Origin: Tyto alba
Taxonomy: Eukaryota; Chordata; Aves; Strigiformes; Tytonidae
Direction of reading: 5' to 3'
Length of the DNA stretch: 64,000 nucleotides
NCBI RefSeq assembly: GCF_018691265.1
Contig: NW_024881327.1
Span: forward strand, 21,507,936-21,571,935
The notes under the pieces were generated by a model that had not been told where the DNA came from, searched no databases, and saw nothing but the letters and a program-made list of their open reading frames with translations. This document shows, one piece after another, positions 13,290 through 27,700 of this stretch. The first letter of the stretch is position 1; each line of letters opens with the position of its first letter. Made by a program: the position numbers and the translations under genes.

Positions 13290-15639
13290 CAAACCAACTA
13301 TAAATCCATTCCTGCCTCCATGTCAAAAAGGACTCTACAACACTGAGATACTGATTTCTTTTTGCAAAGAATGAAGAAATGAAGTCAGAAATCTCAATTC
13401 ATGATTCAGTCATTCGCCATCTCATATCATGTTTGCTATAACACTATTCAAAGCTGGTGGTATAAATTTACAATCCTTTGCTTTTTTCTCCCTTATGGTT
13501 TCAAACTTAGAATTATCTATCTACAGCAGATAATTCCTGGCCACCTGCACTTCATGGTATAACCATAGTAAGTTAGCTGAAAAATTTAATCTTGCACTTT
13601 GTTATAATATCCTAGATAGACCTCCACATGCTTTATTATTGTACAAATAGCTTTAAATGGTTCAATTGCACTGATAACAAAAACATATGCAAAATAAATT
13701 ACTGATGTAGATGTGGATTAGTTACTTTCAGAAAATTATTTAAAAAAGAACTCACCATATAAATTTATTTTTAATTATCACTGAATAAAAATACATTTGA
13801 GTCTGATTAATTACTGTACTTATTTTCTATCCTATAAACATTCAAAAGTATACAAGGGATTAACATTTTTTGACTATGCCCATGTTTAATGATTAAGTAA
13901 TAAAAATAATAACAATTCTGACCTTATTCAGTGCAAAGCACTTCATTTGCCATTGAAAACCTAGACAAGGAACAGGGATGATACAGCATAAAACACTGCA
14001 ATTTGCTGATTAATATTGTGTAGTTTTCTCCAAATGTAAAGCCCACACTTTCCCATGGATCTTACAGTCTGAAAGACTATTTGCAAAATGGTTAAAATCG
14101 GAATAGAAATTTGCACACAAATAAAAAATAACACAAATAGAAAATTAAATCCATGTATATAATAATTTGCTAAGAGAAATTTATGTGTATTTATATATAC
14201 ATTATGTAAAGACAACCACGGGCTTAGTTTGATTAAAATCCAGCCTTAATGAAAGAACAGAGGAATGCTTACTTAGATGACTTCAAAACTGTGAATCCTA
14301 GCAGGATCTCATCACACCATAACTTATTTTAAATTCTAGTAGTTGCAGTAGTAAGTTTTAGCCTTATTATTCTTGCTTCTAGAAAATATTTGAAGTAACA
14401 AATAGCTCACTGATTGGGGCTATTTTAAACTCACCAAGTAAAATCACATTTTTTTTTCTATAGCATGTTCTCCAGTCATTTGGGGAAATAAGTGTTCCTT
14501 ACAAAAAGAACCACACTGAAACAATTCAGATACTTCAAAGCCTTAGGGTGCCTGCCAGAACTTGCTTTAAAGTATGTATTTCGTGAAATTGAAACAAGGG
14601 ACAAAATATATATGCTTACCCTATCATTATACAATTTGCCTTTTTAAAAATTATTCTTAGGGATAGGCATTTTCAGAGCTAGAAAAATGTTTATAAATTA
14701 GATCATAAAGTGATACTATAGATCTAAATTTGTTTAAAGCACAGGACTGGGAGTCATAAGCATACATACTTGCTCTGACTTCACTAATGACATGGTGAGA
14801 GGAGCCGTTCTGCAACATTTAAATTTAAACATTCATAACAAAAGGAAAACAACACCATCAGCAGAGAGTTAGGGACACAATTAGATATGCACCCTTCAGA
14901 CAACAATATTCCTTGTAAACTGCAATCAATCCTCTGCACTTCTGTTCACCAATATCCACAGAATTCCTTCTGAAGAACTGAAAAGCTCAATCAATGTGGC
15001 TAATGTCAATTTTATTTTCTCTCCCCGTTCTTTCCTAATGAGACAAAACAAATAGGAAACTATAATCTGCTGTTGAATGAACTAGGACGTTGAACCTCTT
15101 TGGGGTTCCTGATTTGTTCCATAGACTGACACAAGAATCTGAGTCATTGGAACTTGGCTCTGTCCTGGGACATGTAAACCTGTCATGCTGCTGCCCATCC
15201 AAGACTTCCTTAAGTGAGACTGACAACTCAAAGGCTAGGCTTATTTCGGATTTAGAAAGACTGCCTGTGTTTCCACCAGTAACAACCACGACAGCAGCAT
15301 TATTGTCAAAAATGAGGTGTGCTACACATCACACAAATCACTGTCTAGATAAAATGCCTTTTAAAAAGGAGACTTAATGTGCCCATCTGTGTGCTCTGTT
15401 TTTCTAAGGGCATCGAGGAGAGAAGTATATCAAACATTTCTATGTATTAATCTCCACATTCTCTGTGTTGGCCACTGGACTCACCAAAAGCTTCTCCTAT
15501 TGTAGACTCTCCCTCTTTATGGAACATACTCTCCTTCCTCAGATTTAATGATTTTTGTTCCTCACAAAAGAGAAGGCTTGTTCTTTCACTTGGGAAAGCC
15601 ATGAAGGTCCTTCTCCCATCACCCTGCATGTACCCAAGA
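13290..15639. other. Unique DNA, no gene seen
   Basis: Overlapping frames of 95 codons on plus (15090-15377) and 84 codons on minus (15035-15289) occur in a moderately GC-richer patch. Neither is recognised. The rest is AT-rich with many stops in all frames. Confidence 0.65.
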
Positions 15640-16230
15640 AAACTTAGTTTTTCTGATGTCTAAGGTTTGATTGGCTTGTAGTTCCCTGGACCCCCCCTCT
15701 TCTGTTCTTCATGATAGACATGAGATTTATATTTTTTTTTCCACAGCAATCAGGAACCACCCTGATCATTGTGACCTGATAGGAAATAATAGGAAATGGC
15801 CTCTCACTGACACTGGCCACCTCCCTTAGCAATCACAGGTGCATCCTATCCAGTGTCATTGACTTCAATATGTCCAACTGGTTACCACCTTTGATCTTCC
15901 CCTGCTACTAGTAGTACATCATTCCCTGAAACGCTGTCACTAGATGTCTGAGAGGTGTGAGGGCAGAACTTGCTAGTCAAAGACAATGCAAAGAGAAGAT
16001 TGATTGTCTTTTCCCACTGTTTGTTTTTGGAGGGCCATGTAGTCTTAAAAGACAAAGCTCTTCCAGCAACAGGAGCTATGCGGTTAGGTGTTAACTTTCA
16101 GGATGTGGCCTCAGCCATCTATACCTTCCCTGGTCACTGACAAGGCTGACCCCCTGTGCCTTCTGTCCTAACCTCCAAGTCCCTGTAACCCCCCTTGATC
16201 TGCTTGAGAGGTCCCTGGACAGTAGTATTG
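15640..16230 (-). mobile_element. Old CR1 LINE fragment (reverse transcriptase N-terminal region), minus strand
   Basis: Read on the minus strand, this block resembles the CR1 ORF2 stretch just before and at the start of the reverse transcriptase. The 62-codon frame 15644-15832 contains REVASVSERPFPIIS, comparable with the family's block 'L..VI..PLSIIF' that precedes the RT. Nearby DNA reads TTGGCTTGTAGTTCCCTGGA on the plus strand, the reverse complement of the CR1 codons for 'DPGNY(R/K)P', here frame-shifted. Further right, TCATTGACTTCAATATGTCCA and GAGAGGTGTGAGGGCAGAACTTGC recall upstream CR1 ORF2 DNA. After about 16015 the match becomes weaker and may jump to a more 5' part of the element, so the right edge is uncertain. 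Frame shifts and stops throughout make it a non-functional fossil. No CR1 3' tail is visible here. Confidence 0.6.
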
Positions 16231-17120
16231 GTGTTGAAATGAATGAGCAGCAAAAGAGAATGGTTTGTGGGCTGAACAGTAAATGAGATTTGTGCCATTA
16301 CTGGGAAAAGGCATCAGACATTGACCTGACAGTGCAGAGTTTTAGTACCAGCCTGCACTTGTCCTGGCCTGAGCTGGTTGTAGCTTGGTTTAACAGTTTT
16401 GCAGTGGCCTGTGACTGCTGCCTGACCTGTTTTAGTTTAAACAGTGGGAAACTGTATATGATAAAGGCCAAAGTCCCAGAGAAGTACTGTGCAGCAAACA
16501 ACAGCCCCTTGACGAAACAGGGGCTGGGGGTTCCTGAGGGGCATCTTTCAAACTTCAGCTGTGAAGTAATGAAAAGAACGCAATACATTTCAAGAAAATG
16601 TAGGAAAATAATCACAATTGCACCCAAGTTTTAGGACAGATACATCACTGACCTCATGCTCCTCCTGGGAAAGAGGGGGAAGAAATGATCTCTTCACAAA
16701 TGTTATTCTCCTCCCTTCAAAGACATTGAAATGTCAATGATTCCCCCACCTCACATTCTGCTTTCTTGGAAAATTAAATTTTTATCCTTAGGACCCAGGG
16801 GGGTCATCAGGAGGGACAATATACAGTTTTTAGTAGAACAGTGTTTTTGTGTTACAAATTTACCTGTATTATTAACAAAGCTTTTCTGTGTTAATTTGGA
16901 CTATGAGTGTTAGTATTGCCTAATTTGGATTTATAAGTTGTTCAAACATAAATTGGAATAACCATAATTTCTTAGGTCCATAGCTATGGTGTGTTTCCCT
17001 TCGTCCACACCAAGATGCAGAAGACTCTGTCCTGTTCTGCTTCACCACCATCACTGCACTGGAACTGGCAGCCCTACGCAATCCTGAGGAGAGACTTTGT
17101 GCCCACTGCGAGAGTGCCTC
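16231..17120. other. Unassigned GC-richer patch beside the CR1 fragment
   Basis: This stretch is visibly richer in G and C than its surroundings. It includes an interval open on both strands: a 114-codon frame on plus (16290-16634) and a 109-codon frame on minus (16298-16627). Neither product is recognised, and neither start or end has a clear splice context. A second richer patch follows at about 16990-17120. It could be an unrecognised 5' portion of a CR1 element, another old repeat, or unique DNA. Confidence 0.4.
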
Positions 17121-18061
17121 TGTGCCAGCTGTGGATTATGATTTTTTTGTCTTATTATACAAAGTATTTTTGGATAATTCTATTCTGGGTAGCAGGTCTG
17201 ATTAATCAGCCTGAACCAAGCAGTCTGCTTTACTGAGTGTATGAATTCTCAGTGAATAGCTCTTTATAGTATGAGCTTCTGCATATAACAAACTGCTAGA
17301 AAAGTGTCTTTCAAGGTCTTCTTCAAGGTATAATTTTTCTACCGAGGATTCAACTAATTCAGTCTGAGATAAACCCAAGCAAATCAGAGAATAAATCAAT
17401 CATACCTCTAAGTTCAGTGGTGTAGACACAATGGTAACCCAAAGGCAGTCTCCTGTATTGTGCTAATGCAGAATGACCTGGAGATCATAAAGGGGTTGGT
17501 TCATAATGACTATTTTGATGAACATTTATTGAAATAAGTAACATGATTTTGTTCCAGACCCACACAGGTAGGCTATCACCTCTCAGTGAGTATACCTATA
17601 CTGGGTCTGCAGTGGTGAAGAAACTGCTCTATGTTTTATATAATGAATATACATAGATACCTATATGCACATGCAGGTGTGTGTACAAACACACATACAC
17701 ACAAACTTTGTGTACACAAAAAATGCAGGAAAGAAAGAGAATGGGCCAGTGGTTCCAATACTGAGCATTAGATTTATTAAAAAACTTTAAAGTAAAATAC
17801 TATAGAAAGAATAAAGATATTATCTGTATCATAGAGTATGATTCATGCTGAATGCTTACTTATGCTTTCTTCTTCTAAAAAAGGACTAGAACAGAGTGAC
17901 AAAACTACATCTTATTTTTCCATAAAGTTGAGTGTTAATTTTAATCCTTTTTTTAAGGGTCTGGCATATGTAACTCAAATAACAGAAGAATCTTCTTAAA
18001 AAGTGAAATTTCTTGAAGAGCATTTCAGAACCAAATTTGTGCCCTTCTGATGACAAATGTA

Positions 18062-18078
18062 TTTTTTTTTTTTTTTTT
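18062..18078. repeat. Run of 17 T
   Basis: T homopolymer between TGTA and AATTATATC, with no sign of a retrocopy. Confidence 0.85.
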
Positions 18079-18705
18079 AATTATATCAAAGACTACAGCA
18101 CGGTATGTCTTTCAAAACAAATATTACCTAGAGGTCTAAGCAAGATTCATATTTGGTGGATTTTACAGAATGAAGTTCCCCAGACACTGAAGTTTTATTT
18201 CTCACACGTTCTTGTATGGCATCGTGGTGTGAGCAGATGAGCTTCTCTTGGAGATCTTGTGTACGCTGCTTGTCTCACAGAACATTTTCATGTACAACTC
18301 TTTAAAGTATGTTCAAATACATTATATGCTTCAGCGTTTTGACTTTGTAATAAAAAATATAGTCATTAGAGGTATTTCAAGCACTAGCTTGTAATATTTC
18401 CCATGAGTTCCAAAATATATATATTTTTTTTTTATTTATATTCTTGATTTTCCATTCTCCCCATATGCCTGCGAAAGTCCTTGAAATTGTTCAAGTGTAT
18501 TTACATTAAGACACCAGATACAAGATAATTAGTTACAGCTCAGCAACTTAGGTGGCACAATAATACTGCCTGGACTGAAGTTAGAGACATCTGTCCACTT
18601 TACTGATCAAAATACATATAGTTACATATAAGGAACAGATGGGCTATCTTCCATGACATCATGGGTAGAGGGTTATATATATTATGCTTCTCACATTATG
18701 GAGAA

Positions 18706-18732
18706 GTTATCTGTTTATCTGTTTATCTGTTT
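18706..18732. repeat. (TTTATCTG)3 short tandem repeat
   Basis: An 8-base unit, TTTATCTG, occurs in a row: one partial copy (18707-18713) and two full copies (18714-18721, 18722-18729), ending in TTT. Confidence 0.85.
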
Positions 18733-21700
18733 CTTTGCTGGAGGTTGCTGCTCCCTAAGCAGGGATGTCTGACTTGATATCTTGTCATTACTGAATTTCT
18801 TTTGCCTATACTCTAGTATATTAGCATGAAGTGAAATCAGTATCTTTTTTTACCTTAACATTGGGTTATAAACTGCAGCAGTCCAGGCACTGACTCATGA
18901 GTCCTTCAGTGGTCCCTTCTCCCATATGCTGTGTTAGTGAATAAAGGGTCTGTAAGTTCTTCTGAAAATAACATTTGTGGTCCATAGAGATCCTAACTGC
19001 AACTCAGGATGTTTCCCAGATATGTACAAAGTTGAATTAATTTTTTGAAAATTGGATAGATTTTTGAAAGTCTCAAGGATTAAAAAAGAGTAGCTAGCTC
19101 AACCACATGACGAGTGAAAACAAATTGGTTTTACCTGAACCTAGGCTGTCATCCTAAATGAATCCCTGGGGTAGTCAAACAGACAGCTAGCATCATATCA
19201 GCGCAGAGAATTGCTTGTGTACTTCAGTGCTGGTGCAACTAATGCAGTAACAAACTTATAATCAAATAAAAATGAAAAAGGGAAAGCTGGATTAAAACCC
19301 CAACCTGAGCTGCCTCTGAGTCATGGACTTTTGCTAACTTTGGGCTAAATTATAGCACTTGTCATCTTATCCGTGCTTATGACAGCCTCAGCAACATTTA
19401 ATATGAATAAACAGCTCTCACTTCAAAATTTATTTCAATATGACAGGGATAAGAAATATATAACGCAACTGGAAGAGCTGTGAGTCAGTAAGATCTATGC
19501 CTCCAGCATAATAAATTATATTTGTTAGTATAAGGACTTTCAAAAAAGTTTTAAACATTCCCTACATACTACAAGCTATGGATCTGGTCCCCTCAGAGTG
19601 TTGGCAGAGATTTGGCTTTGAACAGTACAAGACATTGAGCTTAAAACATCAATATATGTCAGACTTACACTTTGTAAGGCAGAAGATATATGATTCTTAT
19701 TGTCATAATGACTGGAGGTGTAAGAGTCCTTATCTCCAATTTATGTTATCCTATTTCTGACAGCTACCAAGAATCTGTGTTCTACAGAGAACCAAACTGG
19801 CATTTTATTAACAAAGTTTTTCAGATGAAAAAACCTGCTCTCAGCTCTTCAGCACTCCAAGAAAGTATACACTCAAATAATTTCTTCTGCTTGTGAAAAG
19901 AATAGGATGACAGTTACCTGAACATTATGTAAATACCAATCAGTAAACACTGTTCAGAGTCAAGATTGTCCCAAAACATTTTAAAATAAAATATGAGGTA
20001 AATTAAGTGTGAGAAGGAAAATTATATAAGGGCCTGAATTAATTTATGGATAATCAACATACATAATTTTCTACAGTTTAAATTACAAAGTATCTCTCAT
20101 GCTATAGGAAATTACTGAAATGAATGGAAAAGTTGTGAGAAGGAAGAGAAACAATGCAGGAACAAGAACTAGTACGGGAATGGCACCATTTGAGATAAAA
20201 AATACCCAAAGAAATCAGAGGCATGGTTTTAAAATTATATTTATTACATTATTTTACTAAATTGAGAAAAGTAGGTGGAGGTTGGTTCTGGAGCCAACCA
20301 CCAACTAGCAAAAACTGTAGGAATTGGCCCGATAATATCTACATCCAATTTTACCTGATGAGACTTCTCCCTTGCTCTTTGTTCCTGCCTGTTTTCCCCT
20401 TGGATTAGGCTGCAGATGGTGTGTGAGAGTGAGAGGTGGAATGGGAAAAGGCTGAGGAATGTGGTTTGACTGCATGTACCCCCTGAAACTAAGCAGGAAG
20501 GAGAGGAAATGCAACAAAGTCAAAAGCAGAAGTTCCAATAGACCAAGCTTTCAACTGAACTAAGTATATTTCAAAACTGTGCATCTTTCCTGGTCCAACA
20601 CCTCAGTCCTTCTAGAATGAGATATGATGTAATCATTCTGGATTTTAGAATTGTTCTCAGAGTCCTTGAACATTACAGGAACAAAAAGCAGGCAACATTC
20701 TTCTGCCCGGAAATCTTAATATTGCATACTGTGTTTATCTCTCTTGCATACTATGTTTATTTGGGCTCAAGAGTCTTGCTGGTCAGTAGGTGAACAGGCT
20801 GCAAACCAGCATCCTGTGTTTGGGGAGTCAGAGACAACTTACAATCTGTATATGTTCTCTTCGTTTAGTCCTGAAGATATGGCTTTATATTTCAGGCAGT
20901 AACTCCATTGTCTCAATGCTTTTTAGTAAGCAAAAAATCCTTAGTTAGTCTTTTTGATATCTAACTTGAATAGCTTACTAAATTGCTGGTTCACTAGTTT
21001 ACTAAATTGCCAGTCCAAGCTAGTTTAGGGAAAAAATCCAGCGCTTTTGTTTATCTTCTTGTCCTTGTTAGTCTGAGGTTCCTTACCACATGTTAAAAGG
21101 TGATAGGGACAGATTCCTAACTATTAGTATTGCCCCACAGTTTGGATAGAAATTCCCGACAAACAGTATAAAGATATTTGCATTTTAAACAAGATTTGTT
21201 AAGAACAGTCTCAGCATTACAAAAATCCTGTCAGAAGAGATGTTCCAGTTATCAGGCACAGAAATGATGATGTGACAAAACCCACCGAACTTGAAAAATA
21301 ATAATTTTTTCATTAAAGCAGCAGAAAATCCAAATGAACAGTTTCAAACTGTGGCTTTATCTACTATTAAAAGTTCTATAACAAGCAACTTCCAAAACCA
21401 GCATGAAACCTAATTATAGAATATCTTTGCTGTAGCTGTTTCTATTTACATCTCTTCAAGAACAGAAGCAAATAATCCAGGCTTTCCTACAACATCAGCA
21501 TGTTCCTGACCTTTCTCTATGACACTTCTGAATGAATTTACTGCATTTTGAAGACTGATGCTGTTGGCATTGAGGTCCATGACAAAAGCTTCAGTTTACT
21601 CCATTGGAGAAAAAATACACGTCAGATGCATGATTGATTACATAGGAATCCCTTTCTCCTGTGCATTTCCCTTCTGTACTGACTATTTTTTTTATCTCCT

Positions 21701-24700
21701 TTCAGCCCCTCCACAATACCAAAGTCCCTCTTTCTGAGCAGTAACAGAGGCAGCAGCAATGGGTAGGATGCAGGCATATTTACCACCACAGTACCTCCAT
21801 TTGTCATTTTAGTGCATATGGCTATCCTCTTGAAGATGCCTATCACATCTTTTCACTCACCAGGGCATTGTCTCTCAAGATTATTTCACTCATTTGAAAT
21901 ACAAATTAATATTTATTTTTATTACTATTAAATTTTCTCATCAAGTACTGTTGGACCATAAAAAAATTGTTAAAAAAAGAGGGATACTGAATCACCACTC
22001 TATACAGGAACTTATTTCCACTTAGAAATTAATTATACTGGAGTTTTAGGAGACATAGAATTTATTTGTTGCTGGCTATTATAATGTGTTCAACCTAGAG
22101 GCTCCAATATCCATCCTTCTGTCTTCAATGTCCGTCCTTCTGTCATTGACTGGATATTTCACTCACATATATAAGATTCACAGATATATTGTTAATATGA
22201 TGATTACAGTGTTACGAGTCATATAAAATCATGGTACTTGCAGTGTTTTGTCTTTTTTATAAAAACATACAGGGCTAGAGGCTCAGACTGCATAAAGCTT
22301 ACATAAAAATCGACTATGTTTCAAATGCCAGAAAAAAAATTACAGTTTGTTCTCTTATTTGCTACTGCTCTTATTGCCAGAAAGATAGATGTTTCAGGAA
22401 CAAGCAGACCTATGGCGGCAAGACCCCTTCTTTTAAAGTCTGAGTTTCTTCTGTTACTGATCCTGCCAGAAAGGAGGAAGAGGGAAAGAGGGTAAAATGT
22501 CTCCTCAGTAACAAAATTTTCCTCTGAAAAATGACATGGCAGTTCACAAGCTACTGCTGTCTTTCAGAACCTTTCATCTCTAATGCACATCCTCTTAAAT
22601 TATCATTATGGTCTAGATTTGCTTAGGTATTCAAGAACTTATCTGGAATTTGAGTTGCAATACAGTTATTCAAGGTCTCTCTTCCAAGGGCAGCGTCACA
22701 ATTTCTGGCCTGATTAGTAGTTAATTTATAGATGCCAATTAGAACAACTGATCTAAGTTTCATTCCTCTCCAGAGGTTTATTTATTTACTTCAAGTCTAT
22801 CTGTTCACTGCCAGTGTCGTAGAGTTTTAACCACCTGAATTCAGGGTCAGGCACATTTTTATATATATTGGATATTTTGTAATTCTCTCAGCTGGAGATT
22901 ATTGTCTCTGACCAGTGCAGCCTAATTTTTTCCTAGCTTTTCCTACTCTCTAGCTTAGACAGGCAGACAGTAACAGTCCGCATGTATTTTATTTGGAGCC
23001 TGCACAGGCTTGTTAATGTGACAGGTTATCTGAAAGTTAGACTTTTCAATGCTCAGTTTCTGTTTAAAATTTCCCTACTGTGATTGTTCATGCTACAGAC
23101 CATCTCTGATTTATTGAGTAAATGACCTACTTTATTTTGTGTTTGTTTTAGTTGTTTACACATAGATTCTACTGCTGCTTTGTAATGTTAAGTAATTTAT
23201 TAATTAGCTTGAATTGTAAACACACTTTTCAATTTGCCCTTTAAGGAAAGTAGTATGTGCTTTTACACCACTTCCTCATAGTCACTGCTTTTCCCTATTC
23301 CAGAAGTGGCCTCTGAATTAATAATTTAAAAATTATAACATTTGTTTCAGGTTTTACAGTTGCTGTGAATCCCTTGAGCTGAATATATAATCATTTGTGA
23401 AAGGCTATGTTTGTGACATTTCTTATCTTTTTTTTCCTAGATAACATTGATTTTATTTGTCTTATATTATTCTGCACAGAATAGTAGTCATGATGTGTTT
23501 CTGTGTCAATATCCTATGAAAAGACAGCAGAATAATTAGTTATATCAAGCTTCTGTTAGTGACATTGTGTCTCACCTTGTCAATAACGAATTTCTGTAGC
23601 TCGGAATGAGATTATAAACTTTTGAGAACAATAGTAAAAATAGTCTTGTAGGGATTTAAAGTGTTTTTTTCAGTCCCAATTTCTTAAGACTGTAACAAGA
23701 AGCTTTGTGGGACTAATAATCAGTGTTCAGGATTAACAGTGTGGTCAGCTGATGAGCAGATATTCACAGAGGAATTAGATGGCCTGTTCAGACTATAAAC
23801 ATGTACATTTGAAGCATACGTTTACCATTGTAATGGAAAATGTGTTCAAAATAAAAGAAATAAAAAATGAGAAAAATTGACTTGTTCAATCCTCCTGTGA
23901 TTTTGCAACTATCACAGTATTAAAGTCACTGGGGAAAAAATTTTACATCATGAAATGATTCTGAACACTTTTAGATTCCATTGTTTAACTTGTATTTGCT
24001 TGCCCAAAAGGTAATAATTTATTATATTTTTGCTTTCTTTGGGAAGGTTCATTGAAGAAAATTATATTTGACTTTTATGAAATCATAGTGTTTTACATGG
24101 GAGACCTGAAAAATAGTATTTTATTTGTTCAGAATAGTGATACAGAAATATCAAAGGTATGCGGTCAGAATATGTTTGTGTGCTTAAAAATTGATTTATT
24201 TTCTGGCAAACTTTAAAGTGAACAAAAAGCATGACTTCTCAGCAGCTATACATTTATTAAAATATGAAAATACTTAGAAAATTCCAATTTTCACATTTTT
24301 CTTTCAAAGGAGAAGTTAAGTTTCTGCATCATATATCACAGATTAATTAACCACAGAGCAGGGTGTGTTGACAGGAGATACATATTCTTTTTACCATCTT
24401 TCAGATCACCATTTGGTAAAATGAAAATATTCTAGCAATTGTGTGGTTTTTATAATATCAGAAGATGATATAAGATATCTTAAGGCCTAGGGAAGGAAAT
24501 TAACTGTGAAAGTCATGTTTTCATACATCTGCACTTCAAATGTGCCAGAAAAGTATACTTACCTCAGCACAATTTGCTAGTCACTTCTACCTGAAGTCTT
24601 ACCACAAATAGGTCTCTGAAGGTCCAAGATAAAGGAAAACAAAGACCTTTTTGAGTACAGGCTGTCATGCAAAATCTGTAACAGCAACAACAAAATGATT

Positions 24701-27700
24701 CATGATCAGAGTAGCACTGAGAGTTGCTTTGTATGAGTTAGGTACATAGACCTCTACAGTCAGTGGTGCGCCCACAGTTTGACTCACCTCTATTATGGTG
24801 ATATCATCCTCAACTGTAAGCAATTCATGACAAAGCTCTCCAAATTTTCCCATGTTTCAAGCAAAGTTGTCTTAAATATAAATTAGTAACTAAGTTTATA
24901 AGTAGCAGCTTGGAAAAATGTTGTCTTTGCTTTCCACTCCACCTGTAAATCTGATGGGGAATGACAGTAGAATTAAAGAGTTCTTTACAGCCAGGATAGA
25001 CTGAAAAGTCTCATAAAATAACACTCAAATTGACAGCTCTCCTTTAACTGTCATGGGATTTCTAACACAACTCTCACATCTTGCTCCCCATAAGGTTTTT
25101 TGTTCCCTTTTTTATGAAACTTAGAGAGACCTGCCTTCAGTTTTCCTTGTCCCTTGTCTGTAATGATAATCTATAGGTTGATGAAAATAAAGTATATTTA
25201 TACTCCCTGCTTGCTATGTTCACTGCAACAATTTGAATATTGTGTTTCCTGAGAATAAGTAAAACTGTGCGACCAGTTAATATTAAAACTGTATTGAAAT
25301 CTGTTGTGTTTACTAGTTTTCATACTCTAGTTACACCAGGCTGCACTTTTTTGGAATTAAAGCAAATGTAATAGCCATTTTTCTCGATCTCTACAAGAGC
25401 TATAATAAGCAAAGCATGCATAAAAGTTAGGGAAATAATTTTAGTGTTATTTATATGTTCTTCATGCTTAAACTAGTTTCTGTTCTTAGTTACTGAACTT
25501 TTCCAAAAAGATTGATGAAATTCTTAACAACATGCATTACTCTGTGATCTTTCAGTACTATTGCAGTTTTAGCAAGCTCTTACATGCTGCCACTAAATAA
25601 TGTGATCATTTTTACTGAATTTTCTCTGCAAAAATAAGACCAGAGTTATATAAAGCAAAGTCTATCCATATCATCTAAATTACTTTTTCCTTTCTCTAGA
25701 TTACATTCCTGGTCCTAGCACTGTATTCCACTTCTTTGATTTTAATTTAATTGTTGGCTTATATTTGTATTTTTTTTTTTAATTTAAGCAAAAATATTTC
25801 AGCATTTTTTTTATCATCAGTAATGTTTTTTGAAGTACAAATGCATAGGATGTTGTCAACCAATGTTTGTAGGCATCCACTTATTTTAAGCAATCAAATA
25901 CTTTCAGACTTTAAAAGTTTAATGAAATATAAGCATTTCAAATTCTGATAGAAATCATAGAGTTCTTTATATAATTTTTATTTAATCCATTTAATTATAC
26001 TTATTGTCGGGATCAGAAGAAGGTAGAATGAAGACTAAAGTTTAGAAGATAAAAAGAATAAGAAACAAAAATATGAACAGGAATTGGTCATTGTTCTCCC
26101 AAGCTGACCCTAAAGAACACCACCCAGAATAAGTATTAAGACTTCCAATTTGGAGGTTGCTAATCAGTTTAAATCTCAATTGTGGAATGAAACAAGTGAG
26201 CTTCTGTTGCTCTCATCAAGTAATTGTACTATGGGAGCTTCAGTTGAAGTGTGTAAGCCTCACACACTGCTCAGCAATGATATAGTAAATACACTAGGAA
26301 TGTCTGTCCCTACTCAAAACTTTTGTAGCTGTTCCCAGTGGTATGATGAACTCAGCTCTGTTTGCTACTAAACTGATAAACCTCCACTGACATTATCATC
26401 AGTGAGCTGGTTTGAGAGTTCTGCCTCAACATCAGCTTTCTAACATGTCTTCAATGGACTTTTCCCTGAAAATTTGCAGCTCACAGGATAGAGAAGTTTT
26501 TTTATCCCTTGATTAGAACTTTCTTCAGATATGATACTATTGATTTTAAGTTCAGTAAAAATAGCACAGCTTTGGAAGTGATGGTGGGGTTTTTTTGTGA
26601 GTTTCTTTTTTTTCATTACCTTTTTTTAATTTTAATTTTATTTAAACTCACAGAATTTTATGGAGTTCAACAGCTCCAGTGGAGCCCCTTTAGAAGATAT
26701 AAAGCTATATTCCTCAGCCTAATACCAGGTGCTAGTCATCAGCGCTGAATGAGTTAAAATAGTAATTTAGTTTCTGAAGTGTCACCTCTCCTGTTCTAGG
26801 AATTCAGCTATTGTAATTTAGTACATTTTATTTTATCATCTAATTTCAAGGTGTTCTATTGATTCAAATAGATTGATTAATTTACTGATCCATTTACTGC
26901 ATTTGATATATCAATGAAGAAGTAATTATTAAAATCTCAAACATCTTTCCTGTGTATAATTAGTGACTTTATCTCTGTCTTATTTTGAACTACAGTTCAG
27001 TTTTCTGTGGAGAGAAGTTTAAGAAAGTTACCTTCTCATTGGTACTTTTGTTTTAGGTATATTGTGCTATAATGAAGAAATAACAGAGAATTAATGTGCC
27101 TTTGCACATTTTTTTCTTCTTTAGGATGCCTTTATATAAATACAAGCTCAGAAGTTGGATTCTGAATGTCTGCTTAACTGTGAAGAATATGCTAATTTTT
27201 TAAGAATTGTAGAGTTGTTACATAAAAAAAAAATATTAGTGAGGTTTGTTGTTTTCTTTTTTCTTTTTTTTATTTTTATTTTTTTATTTTTAGTGATATA
27301 TGTTCATTGTCAAGATGACAATGAAATAAATTTTATTCATTTGTCCTCATTTGTCTAGATAACAAACTCCACATAAATACATACATTTTATTGGTCTTTG
27401 TAAGTTTTCAATCAAGTTTTCAAGCTTTTTCAATAGTGAAGAGGTAGGTCAGTCTATGATGGAGATAAATGTAAGATCCATGGCTTTGGATCAAACTGCA
27501 GCTGGTGGAGATCAGTATTCACCATCTTTAGCATGAAACCTTTGTCATATATCAAGTAATAACAAAACAAAGTTAAAGAGTTATTATTTATGTACCTATA
27601 CAGCACGTTGGGAATACATCATTAGTAACGTACTCAACCTTTAAAGATCTATCAAGCTTACTACATATTACACGCACATTTGTGTTCTGCTGAACAGAAC

